From Bordetella bronchialis (GTDB lineage: Bacteria; Pseudomonadota; Gammaproteobacteria; Burkholderiales; Burkholderiaceae_B): a DNA stretch of 64,000 bases. Every line of letters starts with the position of its first letter. The stretch's first letter is position 1. Where the stretch lies: NCBI RefSeq assembly GCF_001676705.1, contig NZ_CP016170.1, positions 1,612,001 to 1,676,000 on the forward strand, given 5' to 3'. Under the pieces are notes generated by a model. It was not told the DNA's origin. It made no database searches and was given only the letters and a program-made list of their open reading frames with translations. This document shows, piece after piece, positions 1 to 8,719 of this stretch. Both the position numbers and the translations under genes were made by a program.

Positions 1-1
1 C

Positions 2-292
2 TCGCCCGAAGGCTGCGCGTCCATCCTGTGGCGCAGCGCCGACAAGGCGCCCGAGGCCGCCGAAGCGCTGGGCATCACCGCGCCACGCCTGAAGGACCTG
101 GGCCTGGTCGACCGCGTGGTCAACGAGCCCGTCGGCGGCGCCCACCGCGATCCGCGCGTCATGGCGCGCCTGCTGCGGCGGTCGCTGGGCGATACCCTGC
201 GCCAGCTGTCCGGCATGACCGCCGACCAGTTGGTGGAACAACGCCTGCAACGCGTCCTGGCTTACGGCCGCGTCCAGGAAGTGCGCGCCTGA
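2..292 (+). CDS. accA: Acetyl-CoA carboxylase carboxyltransferase subunit alpha, 3' end
   Basis: This is the last 96 codons of AccA, cut by the window start. AccA and AccD transfer the carboxyl group from biotin to acetyl-CoA to make malonyl-CoA, the first step of fatty acid synthesis in the cytosol. The visible part opens with [12 protein letters not shown] and contains LGLVDRVV and EPVGGAHRD, all hallmarks of the AccA C-terminus. The full family protein is about 320 residues. tilS starts only 18 bases downstream, so the two genes are probably co-transcribed. Confidence 0.93.
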   Translation, partial: SPEGCASILWRSADKAPEAAEALGITAPRLKDLGLVDRVVNEPVGGAHRDPRVMARLLRRSLGDTLRQLSGMTADQLVEQRLQRVLAYGRVQEVRA

Positions 293-310
293 TCCTGCCA
301 CGGTCCCGCC

Positions 311-1399
311 ATGGCGCCCGGCGACGAATCCGATAGCGCTGGCGCCGGCAAACCGGCCGCCGCGGGGGCCGCGGGGGCGCCGCCGTCCGCCGGTTCCTGG
401 ATGGACGCCCGCCTGCTCGACCCGCTGCGCGCAACCATGGCGACCGTGCACCAGGCCGCGCTGCCCGCGGCCGTCGCCGTCAGCGGCGGCGCCGATTCCG
501 TCATGCTGGCCGTGCACGCCGCCCAGGTTGCGCGCGAGACCGGCATTCCCCTGCATCTCTTCCACGTGCACCATGGCCTGTTCGAGCAGGCCGACGCGTG
601 GGCCCAGGCCGTGCGCCGGCTAGGCGATACGTTGGGGCTGCCCGTCCATATCCTGCACGTCCAGGTTCCCACCGACGCGGGCACGGGCATCGAGGCGGCC
701 GCCCGCCAGGCGCGCTATGCCGCCCTGGCTGGCGCGGCCGGAGCGCTCGGGGTGCGCCACATCCTGCTGGCCCATCATCGGGATGACCAGGCAGAGACCG
801 TACTCCTGCGCCTGCTGCGCGGTGCCGGGCCGGCGGGCCTGGCGGCCATGTCGCCGCGCACCGAGCGCGACGGGCTGGTCTATCTGCGCCCCTGGCTGGA
901 TGTGCCGCGCGACGTCATCCGTGCGGAGGCGGCCGCCTACGCCGCACGGGAAGGGTGGGCGCCCGTGCAGGATCCTTCCAATGCCGACGCGCGCTACACC
1001 CGCGCCGCCTTGCGCAACCTTCTGGTGCCGGCGCTGAACGCCCGCTGGCCGGGCTGGCAGGCCATCGTGGCCCGCCACGCACGGCTGGCGGAGGAAGCGG
1101 CACAGATCCTGGACGAGGTCGCCAGCCAGGACCTGGCGGCGCTGGAGCCTTCCGAGACCGGCGACAGCTTTTCCCTGGCCCGCTGGCGCCAGTTGTCGCC
1201 CCCCCGGCAGGCGCAGGTGCTGCGCTATTGGCTGGGACGGCAGGGCGCCCGCATGCCCACGGAGGCGCGCCTGGCGGAGCTGCTGAAGCAGTTGCGCCAG
1301 TTGCACAGCCTGGGGCACGACCGCCAGCTGGTATGGAATCACGCCCGCCATACCGTGCGCTGCGTGCGCGGGCGGGTCAGTGTCGGGCTGCGCGGCTGA
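311..1399 (+). CDS. tilS: tRNA(Ile)-lysidine synthase
   Basis: TilS uses ATP to attach lysine to C34 of the tRNA-Ile with CAU anticodon, switching it from Met to Ile decoding. The N-terminal PP-loop ATPase domain shows SGGADS at residues 58-63, AHHRDDQAET at about 154-163, and QDPSNAD further on. A TilS-specific C-terminal domain follows. The frame gives 362 residues from the first ATG. An in-frame ATG at 401 would give 332 residues and removes an Ala/Gly/Pro-rich stretch, so the real start could be there. It lies between accA and lysC, an order I associate with Bordetella and relatives. Confidence 0.93.
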   Translation: MAPGDESDSAGAGKPAAAGAAGAPPSAGSWMDARLLDPLRATMATVHQAALPAAVAVSGGADSVMLAVHAAQVARETGIPLHLFHVHHGLFEQADAWAQAVRRLGDTLGLPVHILHVQVPTDAGTGIEAAARQARYAALAGAAGALGVRHILLAHHRDDQAETVLLRLLRGAGPAGLAAMSPRTERDGLVYLRPWLDVPRDVIRAEAAAYAAREGWAPVQDPSNADARYTRAALRNLLVPALNARWPGWQAIVARHARLAEEAAQILDEVASQDLAALEPSETGDSFSLARWRQLSPPRQAQVLRYWLGRQGARMPTEARLAELLKQLRQLHSLGHDRQLVWNHARHTVRCVRGRVSVGLRG

Positions 1400-1666
1400 A
1401 CGTGGCAGAGAGTGCACGAGCGGCGTGCGCTCGGCAGCACGGGGCAGCGGGGAGGGGATGAGCCGCCAGCGACGGACAGCCCCTTGCGGGCGCCCCGGCA
1501 AAAAGCAGGAAAGCGCCGTGGCAGGGCGGTGGCGGCAATGCGCCGCTCCCGGGCGTCGCCACAGAGGCGGTCCCAGGCCCTGCCCGCCAGCGTTTTTTCC
1601 ACGGCACGCTAAAATACCCAGCTTTGCCTGCCGGGCATGACGGCAGATTTCCAGCCAGAGTACGAG

Positions 1667-2932
1667 ATGTCCCTGATCGTTCACAAGTATGGCGGTACCT
1701 CGATGGGCTCGGTCGAGCGCATCAAGAACGTGGCGCGCCGCGTCGCGAAGTGGCATGCCGCCGGCCACAAAATCGTGGTCGTGCCCTCCGCCATGGCAGG
1801 CGAGACCAACCGCCTGCTGGGCCTGGCGCGTGAGATCACGCCGCAGCCCGACGGCCGCGAACTGGACATGATCGCCGCCACCGGCGAGCAGGCATCCAGC
1901 GGCCTGCTGGCCGTGGCCCTGCAGGCCGAGGGCGTGCCCGCGCGCAGCTACGCCGGCTGGCAGGTTCCCGTGCGCACCGACTCGTCCTACACGAAGGCCC
2001 GCATCACCTCCATCGACGACGCGCGCATCCGCGCCGACCTGGATGCCGGGCGTGTGGTCATCGTCACGGGCTTCCAGGGCATCGACGACGACGGGCACAT
2101 CACCACGCTGGGACGCGGCGGTTCCGATACTTCCGCCGTCGCCGTCGCCGCCGCCATCAAGGCCGATGAGTGCCTGATCTACACCGACGTGGATGGGGTC
2201 TACACGACCGACCCGCGCGTCGTGCCGGAGGCACGCCGCATGCCGGTGGTGTCCTTCGAGGAAATGCTGGAGATGGCCTCGCTGGGCTCCAAGGTCCTGC
2301 AGATCCGCTCCGTCGAGTTCGCCGGCAAGTACCGCGTCCCCACGCGCGTGCTGTCCTCGCTGACCGACCCCATGATTCCGCTCGACGAGGAAATGCGCTC
2401 GGGCACGCTGATTACCTTTGAGGAAGACGAAAAAATGGAAGCCGCCGTTGTCTCCGGCATCGCCTTCAGCCGCGACGAAGCCAAGATCACCCTGCTGGCC
2501 GTGCCGGACAAGCCCGGTGTCGCCTACTCCATCCTGGGCCCCGTCGCCGCCGCCAACATCGACGTCGACATGATCGTGCAGAACCAGTCGGTCGCCGGCA
2601 CCACGGACTTCTCCTTCACCGTCAACCGCAACGAATTCCTGCGCACCATCGACGTGCTCAAGCGCGACGTCATGCCCGCCGTCCACGCGCGCGAACTCGT
2701 CACCGACGACAAGGTCTGCAAGGTCTCCATCGTCGGCATCGGCATGCGTTCGCACGTCGGCGTCGCCAGCCTGATGTTCCAGACGCTGTCGAACGAAGGC
2801 ATCAACATCCAGATGATCAGCACCAGCGAGATCAAGACCTCGGTGATCATCGACGACAAGTACATGGAATTGGCCGTCCGTTCGCTGCACAAGGCGTTCG
2901 GGCTGGACCAGGCGCCGGGCGAGAAGGTCTGA
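1667..2932 (+). CDS. lysC: Aspartate kinase, ACT-domain regulated
   Basis: Aspartokinase phosphorylates L-aspartate, the first step towards lysine, threonine and methionine. The kinase domain begins with KYGGTS at residues 7-12 and has the glycine-rich LGRGGSDTSA near 149-158. Two ACT domains, which bind the feedback inhibitor in the class of about 420 residues, fill the region from about 267 to 410. I chose the ATG at 1667 because it leaves only four residues before the conserved VHKYGGTS and gives the usual 421 residues. An upstream in-frame ATG at 1637 would add ten non-conserved residues. Confidence 0.95.
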   Translation: MSLIVHKYGGTSMGSVERIKNVARRVAKWHAAGHKIVVVPSAMAGETNRLLGLAREITPQPDGRELDMIAATGEQASSGLLAVALQAEGVPARSYAGWQVPVRTDSSYTKARITSIDDARIRADLDAGRVVIVTGFQGIDDDGHITTLGRGGSDTSAVAVAAAIKADECLIYTDVDGVYTTDPRVVPEARRMPVVSFEEMLEMASLGSKVLQIRSVEFAGKYRVPTRVLSSLTDPMIPLDEEMRSGTLITFEEDEKMEAAVVSGIAFSRDEAKITLLAVPDKPGVAYSILGPVAAANIDVDMIVQNQSVAGTTDFSFTVNRNEFLRTIDVLKRDVMPAVHARELVTDDKVCKVSIVGIGMRSHVGVASLMFQTLSNEGINIQMISTSEIKTSVIIDDKYMELAVRSLHKAFGLDQAPGEKV

Positions 2933-3171
2933 GGCCCGGGGCGGCCGGGGCGGCCACCCGAAGGCCTGGGCCGACGGCGGCCGGCCGCCGGAAAAAGGGC
3001 CGGCTCGGTTGAGGACGATGGCCGGAAAGGTTCGCGTCGCCGGCGGACATCCGGTCTGGAAAGCTCGGGTTACCGGCGGACGACGGGCGTTGAAAGCCGG
3101 CTGCGAATCGCGCCGTTGCGGCCGTGTGACAGCGAAGCCGCCCATCTTTGTGCTAGAATCGCGAATTCTTC

Positions 3172-3264
3172 GGAGACGTGCCCGAGAGGCTGAAGGGGCT
3201 CCCCTGCTAAGGGAGTATGTGGCCAAAAACTGCATCGTGGGTTCGAATCCCACCGTCTCCGCCA
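3172..3264 (+). tRNA. tRNA-Ser(GCU)
   Basis: The 93-nt gene has acceptor strands GGAGACG and CGTCTCC, a G discriminator and an encoded CCA. The anticodon stem CTCCC/GGGAG encloses a loop with GCT, which decodes AGC/AGU. A long variable arm and a GTTCGAATCC T-loop region fit class II tRNA-Ser. A TAGAAT box at 3154-3159 is a plausible -10 element. The 3' end is the integration site of the island that follows. Confidence 0.96.
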
Positions 3265-3348
3265 AGAGCTTGCACAGAGTTGGCTCGCATTGTCCTGAAA
3301 CCCGCACAGCGTAAGGCTCTGCGGGTTTTTTGTTGCCTCGGTCTGCCC
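3251..3348 (+). repeat. Left attachment-site repeat (attL candidate)
   Basis: The tRNA-Ser 3' end CACCGTCTCCGCCA (3251-3264) recurs exactly at 8720-8733. The next ~84 bases, including a terminator hairpin and a CCTCGGTCTGCCC end, are matched imperfectly (by eye roughly 80-85%) at 8734-8816. A tRNA 3' end duplicated on both sides of a segment with a P4-type integrase is the classic mark of site-specific integration. The exact crossover base cannot be set from sequence alone. Confidence 0.8.
3298..3331 (+). terminator. Rho-independent terminator after tRNA-Ser
   Basis: AAACCCGCA at 3298-3306 pairs with TGCGGGTTT at 3320-3328 and the stem runs into a T-tract. It lies 33 bases after the tRNA and should end its transcript. 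A diverged copy sits in the right attachment repeat at 8764-8799. Confidence 0.75.
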
Positions 3349-3378
3349 CCCGGCGACCCTTGCCAGCCCACCGATTGT

Positions 3379-3440
3379 GAGGGTATTTTTGCGGGTACTT
3401 TTCGGCTTGAGGGTATCCAGGCCGAAAAAATACCCTCAAT
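3379..3440 (+). repeat. Arm-type integrase binding repeats, left end
   Basis: Three direct copies of a GAGGGTATTTTT-like motif lie at 3379-3390, 3391-3402 (GCGGGTACTTTT) and 3409-3418. An inverted copy, TACCCTCAAT, lies at 3431-3440. They sit just upstream of the integrase start. Similar repeats occur at 8639-8662 by the right end. The position fits arm-type or directionality sites of a tyrosine integrase; function is inferred. Confidence 0.5.
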
Positions 3441-3454
3441 TCCAAGGGGCACGA

Positions 3455-4438
3455 ATGGCGGGAAATGCCAAGCTCACGGAGATAAAGATCCGCACGGCCA
3501 AGGCGCGCGAGAAGAGCTACAAGCTCGCGGACGGCGGCGGCCTGTACTTGCTTGTCGCGACCGATGGGACGCGTTACTGGCGCTACAACTATCGCTTCCA
3601 CGGCGCCTATCGCACGATGTCCTTCGGTATCTATCCGGAGGTGTCGGCCAAGGCTGCACGGGAGCAGCACCAAGAGGCGCGCCTCAAGCTTGCCGCCGGC
3701 GTCGACCCGATGGTCGAACGAAAGCTGCAAAAGCTGACTGCCCGGGAGGAAGCGGAACGAGACTTCGAAACTATCGCCCGGCAAATGTGGGCTGACCAGC
3801 GTGCTGCCGGCAGGTCGAAAGGGTATGTCGACTCGGTGTTGGAGAAGTTGGAAAAAGATGTGTTCCCTTGGATCGGCAAGCGACCGATAAGCCAGATCCA
3901 AGAGCCAGAGGTCCTGGCTATCTTGAACCGAGTGGAGCAACGTGCCGCCGAAACCGCGCGACGGTTGCGTACCATCTGCGGGCAGGTCTTTCGTTATGCA
4001 ATGGCGCGCGGTTATGCGAAGTATGATCCGACGGCGTCCATGCGCGGGGCCATCATCACGCACAAGGCAAGGCACTTCGCGGCGATTACATCGCCAGAGG
4101 AGTTCGGAAAGCTGCTACGTGCTATGCGCGGCTATTCGGGCGAGCTGGTCACGCGGTGTCTGCTGCAACTATCGCCGCTTGTGCTACGCAAGGGCATGTC
4201 GGCGAAGGATGCACCTGGCAAGCGGTACGATGTTTATGGTATTGACTATGGTTGTTACGTTGACCTGATCAACACCGCGAGGGCGCCCAAAGGGATGCTG
4301 GATCTGGGGGATGCCTCGGCCGAATTCTCGGCCAAGGTACCGAAAACCGATCTCCGATCCATTCGCCGTTGCATCCTTGATTTGAACGAATTCTATGAAG
4401 GCGGGGCTCCAGACGCAGCCGCCGCTGCAGCTCTATGA
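3455..4438 (+). CDS. Truncated P4-type tyrosine integrase fused to an unrelated C-terminal tail
   Basis: Residues 1 to about 90 match the Arm-DNA-binding (DUF4102) domain of P4-type integrases, including LADGGGLYLLV and MSFGIYPEVS, and a SAM-like core-binding region follows to about 240. The catalytic domain with the R-H-x-x-R-Y residues is missing. Homology to integrases stops near LQLSPLVLR (around base 4185) and the frame continues into about 80 residues with RYDVYGIDYGCYVDL and VPKTDLRSIRRCILDL, which are not integrase-like. The ATG at 3455 was chosen because it follows AAGGGG and begins the conserved N-terminus. The stop overlaps the next start as ATGA. The protein should bind att arms but not recombine. 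I infer an internal deletion joined the integrase to the 3' end of a gene that preceded the HEPN gene. Confidence 0.8.
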   Translation: MAGNAKLTEIKIRTAKAREKSYKLADGGGLYLLVATDGTRYWRYNYRFHGAYRTMSFGIYPEVSAKAAREQHQEARLKLAAGVDPMVERKLQKLTAREEAERDFETIARQMWADQRAAGRSKGYVDSVLEKLEKDVFPWIGKRPISQIQEPEVLAILNRVEQRAAETARRLRTICGQVFRYAMARGYAKYDPTASMRGAIITHKARHFAAITSPEEFGKLLRAMRGYSGELVTRCLLQLSPLVLRKGMSAKDAPGKRYDVYGIDYGCYVDLINTARAPKGMLDLGDASAEFSAKVPKTDLRSIRRCILDLNEFYEGGAPDAAAAAAL

Positions 4439-5676
4439 TGCGGCTAAAGGGAAAGTACCTGGAGCCGATACGAGCGTTCGCGAATGAGTTGGTGCCGCTT
4501 GAATGGCACAGAGCGGATGCGGTACCCGCCTTTGCTGGCGTCATTGACCTATTGAAGCGCTTGCATGGAAGGTGGCTCGGAGAGGCGGATGCGCGATCCT
4601 TCCTGTTCAGCGAGTTGGCTGTTTTTTCGGCTCCTGGCGCGGGGGTAAACGGCGCGTTGTCTGCCCCGGAAAATGCGGAGGTTCTTGAGCGTTTTGTGCG
4701 GCAGCTGCAAACGGCGATTGAGTCGTTGCCCAGAAATTATTGGCTTGAAATTGAGCTAGCGCGATTCCCAAAACTCGGGGAATTCTGCATTCCGTTGGCG
4801 GAAACAGTCGAACTCGTAGGCACTGACGAGCGGTTTGGCGGGAACACGTGGGCCGGAGCTTCAACGGCCGCTCGGCCTGATGTTGAAAACGCCGAGGGAT
4901 GTTGTTATTTGCGCATCCGCACAAGCGGATACGGTTCTTCCTTTGCATATTCTCAAGCTGTATCCGCCGCCGTCGCTACAGCGAAACACTGTGCTTTATT
5001 TCTATTGAGGTATTGTGCTTGCGTGAACCTAGGGCCGTTCTCCGAGGTCTCAGCGCGGTGTAACCTGAAGTGGGACTCGGGTTTCTCGTCTAAGGTTTTT
5101 TTGAGTGATTCAGTCGCCCGCTTTTTCGGTGGCCTTGAAATGCAAGAGCACTTCCTGGAAGTGCTCGATTCAACGGCCGTGGGAAGCACGCTCCTTACTG
5201 GCCGCAGGCGTACAGCCGTGACCGCGGAAGAAAAAATCGAAGCAATGCGCGGTCGCATGTGGCGTGCGAGCGGATTTCTTCAACGGCATCGTCTGCCGCA
5301 CTTCGCCGGTATATGTGCAGCCATGGAGTGGTACTTTGACTCAATAACAGTCGACAACCAGACGTTAGCCTATCTCGCAGCCTGTATTGGACTTGAGGCA
5401 CTACTGGGGTACGGCGCCGAGACGCCTGACCGGATGGAAGCGATGTCCGTAAGGCTTGGTGACAGATACGGATTTCTCATGGGACAGGATCGGACCGATC
5501 GCGAGAAGCTTGCAGCGGAATACCGCGATGTCCTAGCCGTTCGCGGCCACCTTGTGCATGCCAGAAAGCCTAGACTTACTCAAAACGAGCTGGATAACCT
5601 GCGCAAGGCGCAGGAGATGTTGGGCAATGTGATCTGGAAAGAGGTGTCCACCCTATTAAAGTCGCCGACGGACTGA
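4435..5676 (+). CDS. HEPN-domain protein (Apea-like), putative defence effector
   Basis: This 413-residue protein ends in a helical domain resembling Apea-like HEPN domains: AACIGLEALLG at about 315-325, a SVRLGDRYGFL helix, then VRGHLVH with R370-x4-H375, the catalytic pattern of HEPN ribonucleases. HEPN RNases cleave RNA in toxin-antitoxin and phage-defence systems. The N-terminal 300 residues are not recognised. It starts with a 4-base overlap (ATGA) on the integrase fusion, so its translation is probably coupled to it. Base composition is clearly lower in GC than flanking core genes. The fold assignment is by motif only; the RNase role is inferred. Confidence 0.65.
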   Translation: MMRLKGKYLEPIRAFANELVPLEWHRADAVPAFAGVIDLLKRLHGRWLGEADARSFLFSELAVFSAPGAGVNGALSAPENAEVLERFVRQLQTAIESLPRNYWLEIELARFPKLGEFCIPLAETVELVGTDERFGGNTWAGASTAARPDVENAEGCCYLRIRTSGYGSSFAYSQAVSAAVATAKHCALFLLRYCACVNLGPFSEVSARCNLKWDSGFSSKVFLSDSVARFFGGLEMQEHFLEVLDSTAVGSTLLTGRRRTAVTAEEKIEAMRGRMWRASGFLQRHRLPHFAGICAAMEWYFDSITVDNQTLAYLAACIGLEALLGYGAETPDRMEAMSVRLGDRYGFLMGQDRTDREKLAAEYRDVLAVRGHLVHARKPRLTQNELDNLRKAQEMLGNVIWKEVSTLLKSPTD

Positions 5677-5691
5677 CGAGTAAGAATTTTG

Positions 5692-5702
5692 GAGGGTGTT
5701 TT
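5692..5702 (+). repeat. Internal arm-type-like repeat
   Basis: GAGGGTGTTTT lies 16 bases after the HEPN stop within TTTTGGAGGGTGTTTTCAAA. The right end of the island has nearly the same string at about 8647-8666 (TTTTGGAGGGTATTTTTCAA). It may mark the boundary of a second, nested module, but no tRNA tail follows it. Confidence 0.3.
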
Positions 5703-5768
5703 CAAATTTGGAATCGCATAGCTCATATATGGTGCGGCTATCGGTCTATTGTGCTGAGGACCCGTCAA

Positions 5769-8183
5769 CTAACTGGAAACGCGTTCGAATGGTTCTCCCC
5801 TGCGTATGCATTCTTGCACGTACCGATCCCGATAAAGATTTCCCTTCGTTTGAGACGCCCGCCGGTAAATTTCCGCAAGTGAGCCGCGAAGCTGCTTCTG
5901 GAAATCTGGCGCCATCTTCGAGGACAAGGACTCGTAAGCATCGAATAGACTGCATGCGACCCGGAAGGGGTACTTGCGGATTTCTGTTCTTACTTGCCGA
6001 AGGACGATGTCGCGGGCTTGAAGCACTTGTTGCAAAGCGTCGACCGCCGGCTGGTCGGTTAGGGCTTTCTGTAGCAGGAAGCGCGCATAGTGATTATCAA
6101 TCTGAAACGTGTCGTAGTCGTCCACCTTTGCGGCCCAGCTATAGGCATCGGCAAAATACGTTGCAGCGCGATCAAGAGCTCTATTCGTGAGACATCCGAT
6201 AGCGTATTGAAGCCAGAATTGCGGATTGGCTCTAGTGCTCGGCAGGTCCTTTATGTTTTCGTAATAGCGAGTGATCGCCGCCAATCGCTGCTTTTCGGGG
6301 AGCATTTGTGCAACGTTGCTGTACCGCATCAGATCGGCGTGAACTTGAGCAAACAGTCGTTCTTGCCGCTTTAAGGCATCGGCCTGCCTGACCAGCCCAA
6401 TAAGAACGTCCGCGATGTCGCCGGCCGAGAAGACCTTTTGCAAGAGGTGTTGAGCTAGTACAGAAGACCTGATTCGGACGTCCATGGACGTGATGTCGAT
6501 GATGTCCTTCAATTCTTCGTATCGTCTGTATTTGCTCAAAATTAGGGCAGGCCCGAGAAGTTCCTGCAACACCGATACGCGAGGGATATGGTTTAGGACC
6601 GTCAATACCGACGTGGCTATCAACAAAGTCCGTACCCCACGTGAATCCGGCGACGAGGCCACCACCTCTCGATAACGCTCAGATACGTGCACCGCTTCCA
6701 ATACCGACACAAGAAGATGAGGAAGCCTGGACTCGCAATCGTTGCGCAAATAGCTTAGTTTTCGGGCTTCGCCCCATGCCTGCCGCTCGCCCCATAACCC
6801 ATGCCGATCGAGTAGATCGTTTGCGGACCGCAATTCGCTTTGCGTCAGTTCGTCAAGGTCGAATTCGACGGTTTTAAGCGCTAGATCATCGAGTTCGTCC
6901 GCTATGACTTCATGCGATGATGATCGTTCGAGAAGGAGTAGCCGACAATCGGAGCCCGTGAGTTCCACGATACGTTCCAACATCCTAAGATGGCGGCGAT
7001 AGCCGTCGATGATGAAGACTTTGTCGCCGCTTGTACGTAGGATTTCTTCGACCTCCGACATAGCATCTGATGATGCAGTATCAAGGCGATAGACCAAGAA
7101 GCCGGCCCTGCTGAGCATATGCCCGACGACATAACTCAAGAACGTCTTTCCTGTACCCAGCCCACCATGTACTACGGTGATCCCGGGTGAGGAACGAATG
7201 GCCTCGAAGATCGGCACGACCTCCTGTCTAGGGAGGCAATACCGATATGCCTCTACGCTCGCGGCTTCGGGTAATAGCGATTCCATCGCTCGGCCATAGA
7301 CCAGAAAATCTCGGACTTGTGCGTCGGTAGGTGGACTTGATGTGGGCTGGGGATCTTCTTGTCGTGTCCAGACGCTCAAAAGCAACTCTTCATCGCGGTA
7401 TACGTGCTCCATGGCCTGAAGCCGCACTTGCTCAGCGAACGAGTCGACACCGATCGGTGCCAATAGGCCTAGGTCTGCAAGGTCTTCCGCATCTAACTCA
7501 TTTGCCTCATCTATCGGTCCGATGACAAACAGCGATCTTTCCGACATGTCTTCCTCATATAGGATGCGCCGGATATCAAGGTCGTACATTGAATATCCAA
7601 TGAAGACGATGGCTTTAGCTGAGCGCAAGTCGGAACGGAAGTGGAATGCCCATGGCGACCTCATGAAGTCGTCTGTTGCATAGCTTGTGGTAGTTAGCTT
7701 GAACGACGTACCCAGTCGGCTCGCCGATACGCGGTCCACAGAGCCATTGATATGGATGATGACGTTCTGCTTATGAAGGTGATCTCTCGGTTCGTCTATC
7801 GCGTCAAGTGACGTCACCTTCCCATTTGCCTGTTTGCGGCCGACTTCATATACCGTGTCGTAGTTAGTCGTGTAGACGCGGCGCCAGGGTAGAGAGGCTA
7901 GTATGCGATGACTTTCGCTTATGTCGCGGGGGGTGAATTGGTCGAGAATGAGATCGACCAGCGCCGTCTCCGGCTTTCGCCGAAGGTATGATGCCGCTGC
8001 TTTGTCTAACGGTGCAGCTTTCCCTCGGTAGCCAGCTTCTGCCAACAGCACCTCGGCTAGCTTTGTGCCGGACGGAATAGGACCCGCAACGCGGTTCTGT
8101 GCACCATGGCTGAACCCGCCGCCAGTAAAGAGGACCGCGTTGCCATCCAATACGTGCCCGATAATCCGCTCAATTCCGTACAT
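5769..8183 (-). CDS. SIR2-STAND NTPase, putative anti-phage sensor/effector
   Basis: The 804-residue protein starts with a SIR2-like NADase domain: LFTGGGFSHGA (18-28), YTTNYD (104-109, with N107), VIIHINGS (141-148, with H144) and FIGYSMYDLDI (194-204). In defence SIR2 proteins the equivalent Asn and His are needed to cleave NAD+. A STAND-type P-loop follows, with Walker A GGLGTGKT at 340-347 and an FIIDG Walker B at about 390-394. The C-terminal half is helical and repeat-like, suited to sensing a phage protein. The layout matches SIR2-STAND (Avs5-like) immunity proteins that deplete NAD+ after infection. It is convergent to the HEPN gene and alone on its strand. Substrate and trigger are unknown. 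Confidence 0.8.
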   Translation of the reverse strand: MYGIERIIGHVLDGNAVLFTGGGFSHGAQNRVAGPIPSGTKLAEVLLAEAGYRGKAAPLDKAAASYLRRKPETALVDLILDQFTPRDISESHRILASLPWRRVYTTNYDTVYEVGRKQANGKVTSLDAIDEPRDHLHKQNVIIHINGSVDRVSASRLGTSFKLTTTSYATDDFMRSPWAFHFRSDLRSAKAIVFIGYSMYDLDIRRILYEEDMSERSLFVIGPIDEANELDAEDLADLGLLAPIGVDSFAEQVRLQAMEHVYRDEELLLSVWTRQEDPQPTSSPPTDAQVRDFLVYGRAMESLLPEAASVEAYRYCLPRQEVVPIFEAIRSSPGITVVHGGLGTGKTFLSYVVGHMLSRAGFLVYRLDTASSDAMSEVEEILRTSGDKVFIIDGYRRHLRMLERIVELTGSDCRLLLLERSSSHEVIADELDDLALKTVEFDLDELTQSELRSANDLLDRHGLWGERQAWGEARKLSYLRNDCESRLPHLLVSVLEAVHVSERYREVVASSPDSRGVRTLLIATSVLTVLNHIPRVSVLQELLGPALILSKYRRYEELKDIIDITSMDVRIRSSVLAQHLLQKVFSAGDIADVLIGLVRQADALKRQERLFAQVHADLMRYSNVAQMLPEKQRLAAITRYYENIKDLPSTRANPQFWLQYAIGCLTNRALDRAATYFADAYSWAAKVDDYDTFQIDNHYARFLLQKALTDQPAVDALQQVLQARDIVLRQVRTEIRKYPFRVACSLFDAYESLSSKMAPDFQKQLRGSLAEIYRRASQTKGNLYRDRYVQECIRRGEPFERVSS

Positions 8184-8638
8184 GTAGATTCCGCGACCGA
8201 AGTGTTAACATGAGTATCGTTTAGATACATCGTACGCCACTCGGTTAAGGACTACAACATGATGGGGAGCGCTTGGAGACGAGCGTCCCCCTTCGTCCGC
8301 GCAGTGCCGGGAAGGTTCGCGTGCGCCGAGCAGTTCACAATGCCTGCAGCTGCGTAAGCAAATCGCAGCGTGTCATACAGTGCGCAGACAGCAGTTGTGC
8401 ATCGATATCGTGTACTGCTCCTTGCCGGCAGGAGTCAGCTCAACTATGACTAGGTGCCCGCAGCGAAGTACCAGCGTCACTCGTATGGCAGAGGCGTTGG
8501 CTCTTGACACCCTCCGCACTTCGACGACGCCGGCAGATAGTTCTGTGACTTATGTCATTCACCCCGACATGCTCAGTTGGGTGTGCACCAATGTCGCGCA
8601 GCCCTCAAGCGCACAGCGCAATTTCCTGTATCGCGAGA
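8184..8638. other. Gene-free stretch upstream of the SIR2-STAND gene
   Basis: No convincing gene is visible. The first ~100 bases should hold the promoter of the SIR2-STAND gene. On the minus strand a short frame without ATG (GTG at 8519, stop at 8373-8375; about 48 codons) reads TLVLRCGHLVIVELTPAGK, which looks protein-like and may be the remnant of a small island gene. Plus-strand frames here look random. Confidence 0.35.
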
Positions 8639-8662
8639 GAGGGTATTTTGGAGGGTATTTTT
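8639..8662 (+). repeat. Arm-type repeats, right end of island
   Basis: Two tandem 12-base copies, GAGGGTATTTTG and GAGGGTATTTTT, lie 58 bases before the right attachment repeat. They match the repeats beside the integrase at 3379-3418, supporting one element spanning 3.25-8.73 kb. Confidence 0.5.
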
Positions 8663-8719
8663 CAAATCGAAACGCGGATCTTCGCATTGGCGTTGGCTAA
8701 CAGAGTAGTGTACGGATGA

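Noticed and set aside
3207..3452. Minus-strand frame with GGIRTHDAVFGHILP across tRNA-Ser
   Set aside because: Antisense translation of a tRNA, the same artefact as above; it also overlaps the terminator and attachment repeat.
620..4075. Very long (1151-codon) minus-strand frame
   Set aside because: It covers tilS, lysC and tRNA-Ser on the opposite strand. Long open antisense frames are expected in GC-rich DNA and its protein shows no domain.
3455..4438. Possibility that the integrase is complete
   Set aside because: The catalytic R, H-x-x-R and Tyr motifs are not present after residue ~244; the tail has no integrase similarity.
8380..8700. 106-codon plus-strand frame in the island
   Set aside because: Composition is not protein-like, it runs through the arm-type repeats and has no ribosome site.
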